Shown: one piece after another, positions 19,233 to 29,787 of the stretch
Layout of the letters: the number at the start of each line of letters is the position of its first letter
Position numbering within the stretch: the stretch's first letter is position 1
DNA from: Variovorax sp. TBS-050B
GTDB taxonomy: Bacteria > Pseudomonadota > Gammaproteobacteria > Burkholderiales > Burkholderiaceae_C
Reading direction: 5' to 3'
DNA length: 64,000 nt
NCBI RefSeq assembly: GCF_029893635.1
Contig: NZ_JARXYR010000002.1
Coordinates: 4,129,001 to 4,193,000, forward strand
The notes under the pieces: model-generated
Database searches by the model: none
Told to the model about the DNA's origin: nothing
What the model saw: the letters and a program-made list of their open reading frames with translations, nothing else
Translations under genes and position numbers: made by a program

Positions 19233-19517
19233 ATGACAATCCGCCATGCCCTTCTTCTGCTGCTCGCGGCGGCCTCCGTCACGGCCTGCGCCCGCGGGCC
19301 CGGCGGCGACCGCGCGGAACAGATGCGCAGCCAGCTGCAGCAGCGCTTCGGCGCCGCCGACGCCAATTCCGACGGCCGCCTCACGCGCGACGAAGCCCGC
19401 GCAGGGATGCCCTGGGTGCACCGCAACTTCGACGCCATCGACGGCGCCGGCACGGGCGGCGTGACCATGGCGCAGATCGAGCGCTACGCCGCGAGCCGGC
19501 AGCGCAACCGCCGCTGA
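19233..19517 (+). CDS. EF-hand lipoprotein
   Basis: A 94-residue protein with a lipoprotein signal (MTIRHALLLLLAAASVTAC, lipid-modified cysteine at residue 19). One canonical EF-hand loop is visible, DANSDGRLTRDE, with Asp, Asn, Asp and Glu in the calcium-binding positions. A second, degenerate loop (DGAGTGGVTMAQI) follows at EF-hand spacing. It would bind calcium or a similar ion at the cell envelope. It lies 17 bases after the secreted protein gene behind an AGGAG and is probably in the operon controlled by the adjacent two-component system. Confidence 0.8.
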   Translation: MTIRHALLLLLAAASVTACARGPGGDRAEQMRSQLQQRFGAADANSDGRLTRDEARAGMPWVHRNFDAIDGAGTGGVTMAQIERYAASRQRNRR

Positions 19518-19528
19518 GCAGCGACAAC

Positions 19529-20389
19529 ATGTCCTTCGACCTCCTCCGACCCGCCGTGGGGCCCGGCATCGCCATCTGGCTCGCGGGCCTGCTCGCCGTG
19601 GTGCTGGCCGCGGCCACGCTCGAGGGCCTGGTGCAGAGCTTCGTGCGGCGCCGGGCCTACGACTGGCGCGCCTACGGCGCCTCGCTGGCCGATGCCGCGG
19701 GCCGCCGCGCGGTCGATGCGCTGGGCCTGTCGATCGCCGCGCCGGTGCTCGCGTTCGCGCATGCGCACCGCATCGACACCATCGTGCTCTCGACGCCCTC
19801 CGCCTTCGCGCTGCTCTTCCTGGGCCAGGAGTTCTGCTACTACTGGTACCACCGTGCGGCGCACCGGGTGCGCTGGTTCTGGGCCTCGCATGCGGTGCAC
19901 CACTCGCCCAACGAGCTGACGCTGGCCGCCGCGCTGCGCCTGGGCTGGACCGGCAAGCTCACGGGCACCGCGCTTTTCTTCGCCCCGCTGGTGTGGCTCG
20001 GCTTTCCGCCCGTGGCCGTGGCGGCAACGCTCGCGGCCAACCTGCTCTACCAGTTCTGGCTGCATGCGCCGTGGATGCCCCGCCTCGGGCCGCTCGAATG
20101 GGTCTTCAACACGCCGACACACCACAAGGTGCACCATGCGTCGAACCCCGAGTACCTCGACCGCAACTACGGTGGCGTGCTGATCGTGTTCGACCGCCTG
20201 TTCGGCACCTTCGCGGACGAGCGCAAGGAAGTGCCGCTGCGCTACGGCCTCACCGTGCCGCTTCGCACGAACAATCCGCTGCGCATCGCCTTCCACGAAT
20301 GGGCAAACCTCGGCCGCGACCTGCGGCAGGCGAAAGGCTGGCGCGCGAAGGCCGCGACGCTCTTCGGTCCACCGGGGGCCGTGTCGTGA
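19529..20389 (+). CDS. Sterol desaturase / fatty acid hydroxylase family membrane enzyme
   Basis: A 286-residue membrane di-iron enzyme. The three histidine clusters are present: WYHRAAHR, HAVHHS and the later HKVHHAS. There are about four hydrophobic segments in the N-terminal half. The family hydroxylates or desaturates lipid substrates at the membrane; the substrate cannot be deduced. The ATG at 19529 lies 11 bases after the EF-hand gene, and the stop overlaps the start of the hydrolase gene (GTGA), so it is part of the same transcription unit. Confidence 0.85.
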   Translation: MSFDLLRPAVGPGIAIWLAGLLAVVLAAATLEGLVQSFVRRRAYDWRAYGASLADAAGRRAVDALGLSIAAPVLAFAHAHRIDTIVLSTPSAFALLFLGQEFCYYWYHRAAHRVRWFWASHAVHHSPNELTLAAALRLGWTGKLTGTALFFAPLVWLGFPPVAVAATLAANLLYQFWLHAPWMPRLGPLEWVFNTPTHHKVHHASNPEYLDRNYGGVLIVFDRLFGTFADERKEVPLRYGLTVPLRTNNPLRIAFHEWANLGRDLRQAKGWRAKAATLFGPPGAVS

Positions 20390-21267
20390 ACCGGCGGCTG
20401 CGGGCCTGCGCGGCCTGGCTCGGGCTGATGGCGCTAGGACCGGCGATGGCCCAACAGGCCGGCGCACCGCCGCCCGCGGCTTGGCCGGCCGTGGAGGTGC
20501 GCCGCATGGCCGACCTGCCCTACGGACCCGGCGAGCGCCAGCGCATGGACGTGTACCTGCCCGCGAACCCGCGCGGTGCGCCGGTGCTGGTCATGGTCCA
20601 CGGCGGCGCATGGATGTTCGGCGACAAGACGGCCGCTGCGGTGGTGGCGCCGAAGATCGCGCACTGGGTACGCGACCAGGGCTTCATCCTGGTCTCGGTC
20701 GGCTACCGCCTGGTGCCGCAGGTCGACGTGCTGCAACAGGCGCAGGACGTGGCGCTCGCGGTCGCCACAGCGCAGGCGAGCGCGCGCTCATGGGGCGGCG
20801 ATCCGGACCGCTTCGTGCTGATGGGCCATTCGGCGGGCGCGCACCTGGTGGCGCTGCTCAGCGCCTCGCCCGAGATCGCGCGGCAGCAAGGCGCGCGGCG
20901 CTGGCTCGGCGCGGTCATGCTCGACAGCGCGGCGCTGGACACCGCCGCGCTGATGCAGCGGCCGCACCTGCGCTTGTACGACCGCGCGTTCGGCAGCGAT
21001 CCCGCGCTGTGGCGCGCGGTGTCGCCGACGGACACGCTCGCACCGGGCGCGCCGCCGATGCTGCTGGTGTGCTCCACGCTGCGGCGCGACGACGCGTGCG
21101 CACAGGCGCGGGCGTTCGCCGCACGCGTGAGGTCCGCCGGCACGCGTGCGGAAGTGCAGCCCGAAGATCTGACGCATGCCGGCATCAACGCCGAGCTGGG
21201 CCTGCCGGGCGCGTACACGGCGGCGGTCGATGCCTTCATCCGTTCGACCGGCGCGCGGCCGCATTGA
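20386..21267 (+). CDS. Exported alpha/beta hydrolase (esterase)
   Basis: A 293-residue hydrolase with a signal sequence ending around ALGPAMA. The oxyanion motif HGGAW and the nucleophile elbow GHSAGA are clear; the aspartate and histidine are probably in the C-terminal part, with DLTHAGIN supplying the histidine. It resembles carboxylesterase or kynurenine formamidase-like proteins (BD-FAE group), but substrate is unknown. The GTG start at 20386 overlaps the preceding stop. The gene is convergent with the sirtuin gene. Confidence 0.82.
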   Translation: MNRRLRACAAWLGLMALGPAMAQQAGAPPPAAWPAVEVRRMADLPYGPGERQRMDVYLPANPRGAPVLVMVHGGAWMFGDKTAAAVVAPKIAHWVRDQGFILVSVGYRLVPQVDVLQQAQDVALAVATAQASARSWGGDPDRFVLMGHSAGAHLVALLSASPEIARQQGARRWLGAVMLDSAALDTAALMQRPHLRLYDRAFGSDPALWRAVSPTDTLAPGAPPMLLVCSTLRRDDACAQARAFAARVRSAGTRAEVQPEDLTHAGINAELGLPGAYTAAVDAFIRSTGARPH

Positions 21268-21275
21268 AGCTGCAG

Positions 21276-22124
21276 CTAGGCGGGATCGGGCTGCGCCTCG
21301 GGCGCGAGCTGCCGCGCGAGCGCGCTGAGCGCCTCGCCCACCGGCGCTTCGACCTTCAGCGACAGCAGTTCGTCGGCCCGCGTGCGCCCGAGGTTCACCG
21401 CTGCGACCGGCTTGCCCGCCGCCACCGCCGCCTGCACGAAGCGAAAGCCCGAATACACCATGAGCGACGATCCGGCCACGAGCACGGCGTCGGCTGCCTC
21501 GAGCGCCGCGAAGGCTGCGGCGACGCGCTCCCTCGGCACGCTTTCGCCGAAGAACACCACGTCGGGCTTGAGCAGGCCGCCGCAATGCGCGCAGGCCGGG
21601 ACGTCGAAGGTGGCGAAGTCATGGCCTTCGAGGTCGGCATCGCCATCGGGGGCGGCGCGGGCCTCGAGTGCGGCCCAGCGTGGATTGCGCTCGCGCAGCA
21701 CCGACTGCAGCGCCGCGCGCGGCATGCGCCTTTCGCAGCCCATGCAGCGCACGGTGTCGATGCGGCCGTGCAGGTCGATGGTGCCCCGGCTGCCCGCGGC
21801 TTCGTGCAGCCCGTCGACGTTCTGCGTGAGCAGCAGGCCCACGCGCTCCGCGGCCTCGAGCCGCGCAAGTGCACGGTGCGCCGCGCCCGGACGCGCGCCG
21901 GCCATGGTCGGCCAGCCGATCAGGCTGCGCGCCCAGTAGCGGCGGCGCGTGGATTCCTCGCCCATGAAGGCCTGGTAGGTGACGGGCGACGGGCGCTTCC
22001 AGTCGCCCTTCGCGTCGCGGTAGTCGGGGATGCCCGATTCGGTGCTGCAGCCCGCGCCGGTGAGCACGAAGAGCCTCGGGTGGCAATGGGCGAAGTCGGC
22101 GAGCGCGTCGGCGGTGGCAGTCAT
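21276..22124 (-). CDS. NAD-dependent protein deacylase (sirtuin, Sir2 family)
   Basis: A 282-residue sirtuin removing acyl groups from lysines at the expense of NAD+. Visible motifs are TGAGCSTESGIPDYR (NAD binding), TQNVDGLHEAAG with the catalytic histidine in DLHGRID, and two zinc cysteine pairs (CMGCERR and CAHCGG). VAGSSLMVYSGFRFVQAA is the second NAD-binding segment. The ATG at 22124 gives the normal N-terminus; the frame is open further upstream without a family match. It lies 55 bases downstream of sbcB on the same strand. Confidence 0.92.
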   Translation of the reverse strand: MTATADALADFAHCHPRLFVLTGAGCSTESGIPDYRDAKGDWKRPSPVTYQAFMGEESTRRRYWARSLIGWPTMAGARPGAAHRALARLEAAERVGLLLTQNVDGLHEAAGSRGTIDLHGRIDTVRCMGCERRMPRAALQSVLRERNPRWAALEARAAPDGDADLEGHDFATFDVPACAHCGGLLKPDVVFFGESVPRERVAAAFAALEAADAVLVAGSSLMVYSGFRFVQAAVAAGKPVAAVNLGRTRADELLSLKVEAPVGEALSALARQLAPEAQPDPA

Positions 22125-22179
22125 GCCCGGAGCATACGGCGGCAGCGCGCTTCGTGCCGTCGCCGCCCGCCTTGCCCGA

Positions 22180-23622
22180 TCAGGCTTCGGGCGCGATCGC
22201 CTCGGCGTATTCGTAGAGGGCGCCCAGGATTTCCTCGCCGCGCTCGTCCGCCGTCTCGGAAAGCGCATCGACTTCGGCGAACAGCGCCTCGATGGTGCGC
22301 GCGCCGCCCTCGCCCTTGAAGAGCCGCGCCGCGCGCAGCGATTCCCAGCGCTCGGTCTCCTCCTCGCTCAGCAGCTCGGGCCAGTTGCGCGCGCGGTAGC
22401 GGAACACGATCTCGTCGAGTCGCGCGTCGTCGAAGCCGGTGCGGTCCTTCGCGAGTTCCTCGGGCGAGAGCGCGCGCAGCTGGTTCAGGCGGCGGCGGTC
22501 GGCGTTGCCGACGAAGCCGCCGTAGAGATCCTCGTCCACGTCGGGCGTCGCCTCCTGCGGCCGCGCATACACCTGCGACCAGATCGCGCTCATGTCGGGC
22601 AGGTCGCGCGCGATGGCCGCGTGGCGCATGGCGGTATCGAGATCGACGCCCCAGCGCTCGGCCATGGCCGGCGCGAGCGTGCGCAGGTTGCCCACGACCA
22701 TCGGCGACTTGTTGAGGTGCACGCCCTTCACCGGCAGGCGCACCACGCCTTCGGGCAAATCGGCCGAGCGCGTGAACAGGCGCAGCCGCAGCGTCTCGAC
22801 GTCGAGGTCGCGCAGCTCGCTCGGATCATGGGCGAGGTCCCATGCGATCAATTCGTTCTTGTTGGTCGGATGGCTCGCGAGCGGCCACATCACGCCAAGG
22901 CAGCCGCGCTCGGCCGGGAACATGCCCGACACGTGCAGGAACGGCCTGGCGGTCTCGCGCACGGCCGGCAGGCCGAGTTCGGCGGCCACGCGGTCCTTCT
23001 TGTGCAGGCCGAGGGCGAACTCGAAGAGGCGCGGCTGCCGGTCGCGGATGAGCCGCGCCAGGGCGATGGTGGCGCGCACGTCGGACAGCGCATCGTGCGC
23101 CGACTCGTGCAGCAGGCCGTTGGCGCGCGCGAGGTCCTCGAGCTTGAAGCTGGGCTTGCCGTCTTCCTTCACCGGCCACTCGATACCGTCGGGCCGCAGC
23201 GCGTAGGTCAGGCGCACCACGTCGAGCAGGTCCCAGCGCCCGCAGTCGTTCTGCCATTCGCGCGCATAGGGATCGATCAGGTTGCGCCAGAACAGGAAGC
23301 GCGTGACCTCGTCGTCGAAGCGGATGGTGTTGTAGCCCACGCCGATGGTGCCGGGCTGCGAGAAGGCCTTCTCGATCTGGGCGGCGAAAGCGTGCTCGGG
23401 GATGCCGCGCTCCAGGCAGAGCTGCGGCGTGATGCCGGTGATCAGGCAGGCCTCGGGGCTCGGCAGGTAGTCGGGCGCGGGCTTGCAGTAGATCATCAGC
23501 GGCTCGCCGATCTCGTTGAGCGCCGCGTCGGTGCGGATGGCGGCGAACTGCGAGGGCCGGTCGCGGCGCGGCACGGCGCCGAAGGTTTCGTAGTCGTGCC
23601 AGAGGAAGGTTTGAGCAGTCAT
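22180..23622 (-). CDS. sbcB: Exodeoxyribonuclease I
   Basis: A 480-residue 3'-5' single-strand DNA exonuclease used in mismatch repair and recombination. The DEDD nuclease core begins WHDYETFGAVPRRDRPSQFA, with the acidic pair DYE in the first motif, and continues with GYNTIRFDDE and HDALSDVRATIALA. The ExoI-specific C-terminal region completes the usual length of about 475 residues. The start MTAQTFLWHDYE is typical. A large imperfect palindrome (repeat B) lies immediately upstream. Confidence 0.95.
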   Translation of the reverse strand: MTAQTFLWHDYETFGAVPRRDRPSQFAAIRTDAALNEIGEPLMIYCKPAPDYLPSPEACLITGITPQLCLERGIPEHAFAAQIEKAFSQPGTIGVGYNTIRFDDEVTRFLFWRNLIDPYAREWQNDCGRWDLLDVVRLTYALRPDGIEWPVKEDGKPSFKLEDLARANGLLHESAHDALSDVRATIALARLIRDRQPRLFEFALGLHKKDRVAAELGLPAVRETARPFLHVSGMFPAERGCLGVMWPLASHPTNKNELIAWDLAHDPSELRDLDVETLRLRLFTRSADLPEGVVRLPVKGVHLNKSPMVVGNLRTLAPAMAERWGVDLDTAMRHAAIARDLPDMSAIWSQVYARPQEATPDVDEDLYGGFVGNADRRRLNQLRALSPEELAKDRTGFDDARLDEIVFRYRARNWPELLSEEETERWESLRAARLFKGEGGARTIEALFAEVDALSETADERGEEILGALYEYAEAIAPEA

Positions 23623-23657
23623 GGGTTGGGAAGGATACGGGAGCGGGAGCGGGTACC

Positions 23658-23800
23658 GGACGCAGAGGGCGCGAAGGTTTCGCAGAGGACGCGAAAGAAG
23701 ACAGATCGAATGAGAAAAGATCCGGGTCCTGAAACCTGTTCTGGATTTTTTTGCGTCCTTCGCGCAACCTTCGCGTCCTCTGCGTCCGGAAGCCCGAATT
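23658..23800. repeat. Long imperfect palindrome, repeat family B, copy 1
   Basis: The left arm (about 23658-23695, containing GGACGCAGAGGGCGCGAAGG) pairs with the right arm (about 23751-23790, containing CCTTCGCGTCCTCTGCGTCC) around a centre of lower GC. It fills the space between the cardiolipin synthase stop and the sbcB start. The right arm is shared almost base for base with the element at 31205-31335, including the flank GCCCG-A/T-ATTCA. Family B is unrelated to family A. Confidence 0.75.
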
Positions 23801-25245
23801 CAAAGCAGCGGCGAAGACAAGCGAGCGATCGAATCCCCCAACCTGCGCCAGAAGCTCTGCGGCCGGTTGGCGCGCACCGCGCCGGCGCTGTGCAGGTCGG
23901 TTTCGAACTGCGCCGCCAGCGGCCGCGCCAGCTCGGGGCCGTAGACCACGGCGCAGACCTCGAAGTTGAGGCGGAAGCTGCGGTTGTCGAAGTTCGCGGT
24001 GCCGATCATCGCGCATTGGTCGTCGACCACCAGCGTCTTGGAATGCAGCATGCGCGCCTCGTACTCCCAGACCTTCACGCCGGCGGCGATCAGCTCGTCG
24101 TAATACGAGCGCGCGGCCGCGCTCACGATCGCCGAGTCGCTGCGCCGCGGCACCAGCAGGCGCACGTCGACGCCGCGCAGCGCCGCGCTCGTGAGCGCCA
24201 TGAGCGCGGGCTCGCCGGGCACGAAATAAGGCGTGGTGAGCCAGGCACGGTGCGTGGCCGAATGGATCGCGGCGACGTGAATGCGGTGGATCGGCTCGAG
24301 CATGTTGTCGGGCCCGCTGGTGACGATCTGCACCGGGATGTCGCCGGCCTCGAGCTGCGGCAGCATCGCGGCGAGCGTGGCATCCATGCCGCGAGGGTCC
24401 TCGCCGGTGGCGTAGGTCCAGTCCTCGAGGAAGGTGGTCTGCAGCCAGCGCACGGCGCTGCCTTCGATGCGCAGGTGCACGTCGTGGTAGGCGTCGGGGC
24501 GGGTGCGCTTGTCTTCCTCGTCGGTGATGTTGACGCCGCCTGTGAAGCCCACGCGGCCGTCGCAGACCACGATCTTGCGGTGGGTGCGGTAGTTGGTGAC
24601 CGGCCGCAGGCGCCGACCCACCTTGGTGTCATGGAACAGCGCCACCTTCACGCCCGCCTCCAGCAGCGGCGCCATGAACTTGCGGCCGATGCGCTTGGAG
24701 CCCAGCGCGTCGATCAGCAGCCGCACCGCGACGCCATCGCGCGCCCGCTCGACCAGCAGATCGCGCAGCGCGGTGCCGATGCGGTCGGGCTCGAAGATGT
24801 AGTACTCGAGATGGATGTGGTCGCGCGCGGCGCGCACGGCCTCGAAGATGGCGTCGAAGGTGCGCGCACCGCCCGAGAGCAGTTCCACCCCGGTGGCGCT
24901 CGACACCGGCAGCCCGCAGGCGGCCGTGCCCAGCCGCGCCATCTGCTGCAGCGCGGGCGGCGCTTTCTGCGCCGCGTCGCGCAGCAGCGCCACGTCGGCC
25001 TGCGCATGCGCGGCGGCACGGCTGCGCAGCCGCTTGATGCGCTGCTTGCGCAGCCGCTGCGGGCCGAGGAAGTAGTAGACGACGAAGCCCGCGAACGGCA
25101 GCAGCGCCAGCGACAGGATCCAGCTCATCGTCGAGACCGGCGCACGCTTCTGCATCACGATCCAGACCGAGAGGACGGCGATGTAGCCGCTCCACGCGAG
25201 GGAGAGGCCGGTTTTCCATTCCTGGCTGAGTTCGGGGAGGATCAA
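23800..25245 (-). CDS. cls: Cardiolipin synthase (phospholipase D superfamily)
   Basis: A 481-residue membrane enzyme joining two phosphatidylglycerol molecules into cardiolipin. Two N-terminal membrane helices (about 12-30 and 40-60) precede two phospholipase D domains with HKD-type motifs: HRKIVVCDGRVGFTGG and HSKTLVVDDQCAMIGT. The length agrees with ClsA. The gene ends in the flank of repeat B. It lies downstream of clpA, but the strong terminator at 25281-25310 separates the two, so it probably has its own promoter. Confidence 0.92.
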   Translation of the reverse strand: MILPELSQEWKTGLSLAWSGYIAVLSVWIVMQKRAPVSTMSWILSLALLPFAGFVVYYFLGPQRLRKQRIKRLRSRAAAHAQADVALLRDAAQKAPPALQQMARLGTAACGLPVSSATGVELLSGGARTFDAIFEAVRAARDHIHLEYYIFEPDRIGTALRDLLVERARDGVAVRLLIDALGSKRIGRKFMAPLLEAGVKVALFHDTKVGRRLRPVTNYRTHRKIVVCDGRVGFTGGVNITDEEDKRTRPDAYHDVHLRIEGSAVRWLQTTFLEDWTYATGEDPRGMDATLAAMLPQLEAGDIPVQIVTSGPDNMLEPIHRIHVAAIHSATHRAWLTTPYFVPGEPALMALTSAALRGVDVRLLVPRRSDSAIVSAAARSYYDELIAAGVKVWEYEARMLHSKTLVVDDQCAMIGTANFDNRSFRLNFEVCAVVYGPELARPLAAQFETDLHSAGAVRANRPQSFWRRLGDSIARLSSPLL

Positions 25246-25280
25246 GGCGAAGCGAAACAGTCGTCGATTTTTCGACCGGC

Positions 25281-25310
25281 AAAAAAAAGCCGGCAGCGAA
25301 TGCTACCGGC
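25281..25310 (-). terminator. Rho-independent terminator of clpA
   Basis: Read on the minus strand, GCCGGTAGC, loop ATTC and GCTGCCGGC form a nine-base stem with one mismatch, followed by eight T. It lies 115 bases after the clpA stop, beyond repeat A copy 2, so that repeat is part of the clpA 3' untranslated region. Confidence 0.85.
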
Positions 25311-25321
25311 CTTTGACTTCA

Positions 25322-25422
25322 TTCCGGGGATGCCGCGGAACCGGCTTTGCCGGGCCGCAGGCATCGCCCCCGGAAGGGGGTTGGCGCAGCGACACGAAGT
25401 GCGCGCAGCCCGGGGGAGAGCC
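25322..25422 (-). repeat. Dispersed GC-rich intergenic repeat, family A, copy 2
   Basis: Read on the minus strand, it begins two bases after the clpA stop codon and aligns with copy 1 (9511-9614) throughout: CTGCGCG, ACTTCGTGTC, GCGCCAACCCCCT, CCGGGGGC, GCGGCCCGGC and AGCCGGTTCCGCGG are shared in the same order. It contains the same two hairpins. As in copy 1, its direction is that of the upstream gene. Confidence 0.8.
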
Positions 25423-25424
25423 AA

Positions 25425-27746
25425 TCAACCTGCCGCCGCTTCCTCGGCTTCGGGCTTGGACTTGCCCTCCTTCTTCGGCAGCGGCTGGATGTCGAGCAGC
25501 ACTTCGTCCTTGTCGTCGAGGTCGACCTCGAGGCGCCCGCCGTCGGTCAGGCGGCCGAACAGCAGCTCGTCGGCCAGTGCACGACGGATCGTGTCCTGGA
25601 TCAGGCGCTGCATCGGACGCGCGCCCATCAGCGGATCGAAGCCCTTCTTCGCCAAGTGCTTGCGCAGCTTGTCGGTGAAGGTGACCTCGACCTTCTTCTC
25701 GGCCAGCTGCGTTTCGAGCTGCAGCAGGAACTTGTCGACCACGCGCAGGATGATCTGCTCGTCGAGCGCCTTGAAGTTGACGATGGCATCCAGCCGGTTG
25801 CGGAATTCAGGCGTGAACAGGCGCTTGATGTCGCCCATTTCGTCGCCCGCCTGCCGCGCGTTCGTGAAGCCGATGGTCGCCTTGTTCATGGTCTCGGCAC
25901 CCGCGTTCGTCGTCATGATGATGATGACGTTGCGGAAGTCGGCCTTGCGCCCGTTGTTGTCCGTCAGCGTGCCGTGGTCCATGACCTGCAGCAGCACGTT
26001 GAAGATGTCGGGGTGTGCCTTCTCGATCTCGTCGAGCAGCAGCACCGCATGCGGCTTCTTCGTGACGGCCTCGGTCAGCAGGCCGCCCTGGTCGAAGCCG
26101 ACGTAGCCCGGAGGCGCGCCGATCAGGCGGCTCACCGCATGGCGCTCCATGTACTCCGACATGTCGAAGCGGATCAGCTCGATGCCCATGATGTAGGCGA
26201 GCTGCTTCGCGGCCTCGGTCTTGCCCACGCCCGTGGGACCGGAGAACAGGAACGAGCCGATCGGCTTGTCGCCCTTGCCCAAGCCGGAACGCGCCATCTT
26301 GACGGCCGAGGCGAGCACCTCGAGCGCCTTGTCCTGGCCGAACACCACGCTCTTGAGGTCGCGCTCGATCGTCTGCAGCTTGCTGCGGTCGTCGTTGCTG
26401 ACGTTGGCCGGGGGAATGCGCGCGATCTTCGCCACGATGTCCTCGACCTCGGTCTTGCTGATGGTCTTCTTGCGCTTGCTCGCGGGCAGGATGCGCTGCG
26501 CGGCGCCAGCCTCGTCGATCACGTCGATGGCCTTGTCGGGCAGGTGACGGTCGTTGATGTACTTCGCGCTCAGCTCGGCCGCGGCCTGCAGCGCCGCCAC
26601 CGCGTACTTGACGCCATGGTGCTCTTCGAAGCGCGACTTCAGTCCCTTGAGGATGTCGACGGTTTCCTGCACCGTCGGCTCGACCACGTCGACCTTCTGG
26701 AACCGGCGCGACAGAGCCGCATCCTTCTCGAAGATGCCGCGGTATTCGCTGAAGGTGGTGGCGCCGATGCACTTGAGCTGGCCGCTCGAGAGCGCCGGCT
26801 TGAGCAGGTTCGACGCATCGAGCGTGCCGCCCGAAGCCGCGCCCGCACCGATCAGCGTGTGGATCTCGTCGATGAACAGGATCGCGTTCGGCTTGTCCTT
26901 GAGCGACTTGAGCACGCCCTTCAGGCGCTGCTCGAAATCGCCGCGGTACTTGGTGCCCGCGAGCAGCGCGCCCATGTCGAGCGAGAACACGTTCGACTCG
27001 GCGAGGATCTCGGGCACGTCGCCCTGCGTGATGCGCCATGCGAGGCCTTCCGCGATCGCGGTCTTGCCCACGCCGGCCTCGCCGACGAGCAGCGGGTTGT
27101 TCTTGCGCCGGCGGCACAGGATCTGGATCACGCGCTCGACCTCGTACTCGCGGCCGATCAGCGGATCGATCTTGCCGTCCTTGGCCATCTGGTTGAGGTT
27201 CTGCGTGAACTGCTCGAGCGGCGACGCCTTCTCGTTCTTTTCGCCGCCGCCCTCCTCGCCCTCGCTCGAAGGCGCATCGCCGCTGCCCTTGACGGCTTCC
27301 GGCGGATCGCTCTTCTTGATGCCGTGGGCGATGAAGTTCACCACATCGAGGCGCGTGACGCCTTGCTGGTGGAGGTAGTACACCGCATGCGAATCCTTCT
27401 CGCCGAAGATCGCAACCAGCACGTTGGCGCCGGTGACTTCCTTCTTGCCGTTGCCGGTGGACTGCACATGCATGATGGCGCGCTGGATCACGCGCTGGAA
27501 GCCCAGCGTGGGCTGGGTGTCGACATCGTCGGTACCCGCCACCTGTGGCGTGTTGTCCTTGATGAAGTTGGTGAGCGACGCACGCAGGTCGTCGACGTTG
27601 GCCGAGCAGGCGCGCAGGACCTCTGCGGCGCTCGGGTTGTCCAGCAAAGCGAGCAGCAGATGTTCCACGGTGATGAACTCGTGGCGCTGCTGCCGGGCCT
27701 CGACGAAGGCCATGTGCAAGCTGACTTCCAGTTCCTGGGCAATCAT
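25425..27746 (-). CDS. clpA: ATP-dependent Clp protease ATP-binding subunit ClpA
   Basis: A 773-residue AAA+ unfoldase feeding ClpP. An N-terminal Clp repeat domain (about 1-150) binds the adaptor ClpS; two ATPase modules follow, with Walker [16 protein letters not shown] and [15 protein letters not shown]. An acidic/Gly-rich linker ([14 protein letters not shown]) lies near residue 160. The [10 protein letters not shown] segment and the absence of a long middle domain distinguish it from ClpB. clpS lies 67 bases upstream on the same strand. Repeat A and a strong terminator follow the stop. Confidence 0.96.
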   Translation of the reverse strand: MIAQELEVSLHMAFVEARQQRHEFITVEHLLLALLDNPSAAEVLRACSANVDDLRASLTNFIKDNTPQVAGTDDVDTQPTLGFQRVIQRAIMHVQSTGNGKKEVTGANVLVAIFGEKDSHAVYYLHQQGVTRLDVVNFIAHGIKKSDPPEAVKGSGDAPSSEGEEGGGEKNEKASPLEQFTQNLNQMAKDGKIDPLIGREYEVERVIQILCRRRKNNPLLVGEAGVGKTAIAEGLAWRITQGDVPEILAESNVFSLDMGALLAGTKYRGDFEQRLKGVLKSLKDKPNAILFIDEIHTLIGAGAASGGTLDASNLLKPALSSGQLKCIGATTFSEYRGIFEKDAALSRRFQKVDVVEPTVQETVDILKGLKSRFEEHHGVKYAVAALQAAAELSAKYINDRHLPDKAIDVIDEAGAAQRILPASKRKKTISKTEVEDIVAKIARIPPANVSNDDRSKLQTIERDLKSVVFGQDKALEVLASAVKMARSGLGKGDKPIGSFLFSGPTGVGKTEAAKQLAYIMGIELIRFDMSEYMERHAVSRLIGAPPGYVGFDQGGLLTEAVTKKPHAVLLLDEIEKAHPDIFNVLLQVMDHGTLTDNNGRKADFRNVIIIMTTNAGAETMNKATIGFTNARQAGDEMGDIKRLFTPEFRNRLDAIVNFKALDEQIILRVVDKFLLQLETQLAEKKVEVTFTDKLRKHLAKKGFDPLMGARPMQRLIQDTIRRALADELLFGRLTDGGRLEVDLDDKDEVLLDIQPLPKKEGKSKPEAEEAAAG

Positions 27747-27813
27747 GTGATTTCCTTTTGCCTTGCTGTAAATAAGTTCTCAGATGGGTTGGAGCTTGCG
27801 CAATTCAACTGGT

Positions 27814-28173
27814 TCACGCAACCGGCTCGCTCACGCACTGGAGCGGATGCCCGGCCTGATGCGCGGCCTCCATCACCTGGTTGACCTTGGTGGCCGCAAG
27901 ATCGCGGGAATAAACCCCACAAACGCCGCGGCCATCAAGATGGATCTTGAGCATGATCTGGGTCGCGGTTTCGCGATCCTTGTTGAAATATTCCTGCAAT
28001 ACGACGACGACGAACTCCATGGGCGTGTAGTCGTCGTTCAGCATCACCACCTGGTACATCTGCGGCGGCGCGGTTTTCTGCGGCCGCCGCTCCAGAACGA
28101 CCGAATCTCCGTCGTCCCCGGCCGGTTTCTGGGCCGGCGGAGTCGGGGGAGTCTTGGGAATTCTCGTTGCCAT
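27814..28173 (-). CDS. clpS: ClpS adaptor protein
   Basis: A 119-residue adaptor that binds the ClpA N-domain and delivers N-degron substrates to ClpAP. The core is typical: [17 protein letters not shown], then the [17 protein letters not shown] helix and [17 protein letters not shown]. The disordered proline-rich N-terminus ([12 protein letters not shown]) is longer than in E. coli. The start MATRIPK at 28173 is chosen over a longer frame that runs on to 28242 without family similarity. The product acts with ClpA, encoded next on the same strand. Confidence 0.95.
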   Translation of the reverse strand: MATRIPKTPPTPPAQKPAGDDGDSVVLERRPQKTAPPQMYQVVMLNDDYTPMEFVVVVLQEYFNKDRETATQIMLKIHLDGRGVCGVYSRDLAATKVNQVMEAAHQAGHPLQCVSEPVA

Positions 28174-28489
28174 AAAAAAGATTCTATAGAGCGTGCAAGC
28201 ACCGTGCCGGCGCAGGAAGACTTGGTGGCTTGTATTCGACAAATCAAGGGGCTTGCGTCTGGGGTGACAGCAAAAAATACCCCGGGAATTTCCGCCCTGT
28301 CGCCAGTGCCGACGACCTAAATATTACGCAGCACCGCCGCTGGAGCAAGGTGTTCCGGAGGTGTTGCAATTCCGCCGAAACGCTGCCGTCGCCGCTTCCG
28401 AAAAAGAAGAAAAGCCCCCAGGACCGGAACGATCCTGAGGGCTCGTTTTTCGGGCGCCCGGAGGCGCCGAAACGCGACTGCTCGCGCAA
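28174..28489. other. 316-base intergenic region between clpS and icd
   Basis: It holds the icd terminator in its right part and, to the left, the upstream region of clpS. On the minus strand CTATAGAATC lies just before the clpS ATG and could be a -10 element, but no convincing -35 partner is seen. No convincing coding frame was found. A cspD-like gene, often next to clpS elsewhere, is absent. Confidence 0.5.
28401..28443 (-). terminator. Rho-independent terminator of icd
   Basis: Read on the minus strand, AGCCCTCAGGA and TCCTGGGGGCT form an eleven-base stem with one mismatch around a ten-base loop, followed by TTTCTTCTTTTT. It lies 47 bases after the icd stop. On the plus strand the same stem is followed by CGTTTTT, so it may work in both directions. 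Confidence 0.8.
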
Positions 28490-29749
<1,260 letters not shown>

Positions 29750-29787
29750 GAGTGGGAATGACTCCGGGAGTGACGTAATTCGGACGA

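Noticed and set aside
22030..26106. A 1358-codon plus-strand open frame spanning the sirtuin start, sbcB, cls and part of clpA
   Set aside because: It runs antisense to four conserved genes and across repeat B and a terminator; composition is typical of a shadow frame.
28174..28242. Longer start for clpS adding 23 residues
   Set aside because: No similarity to ClpS in the extension; it covers a likely promoter region.
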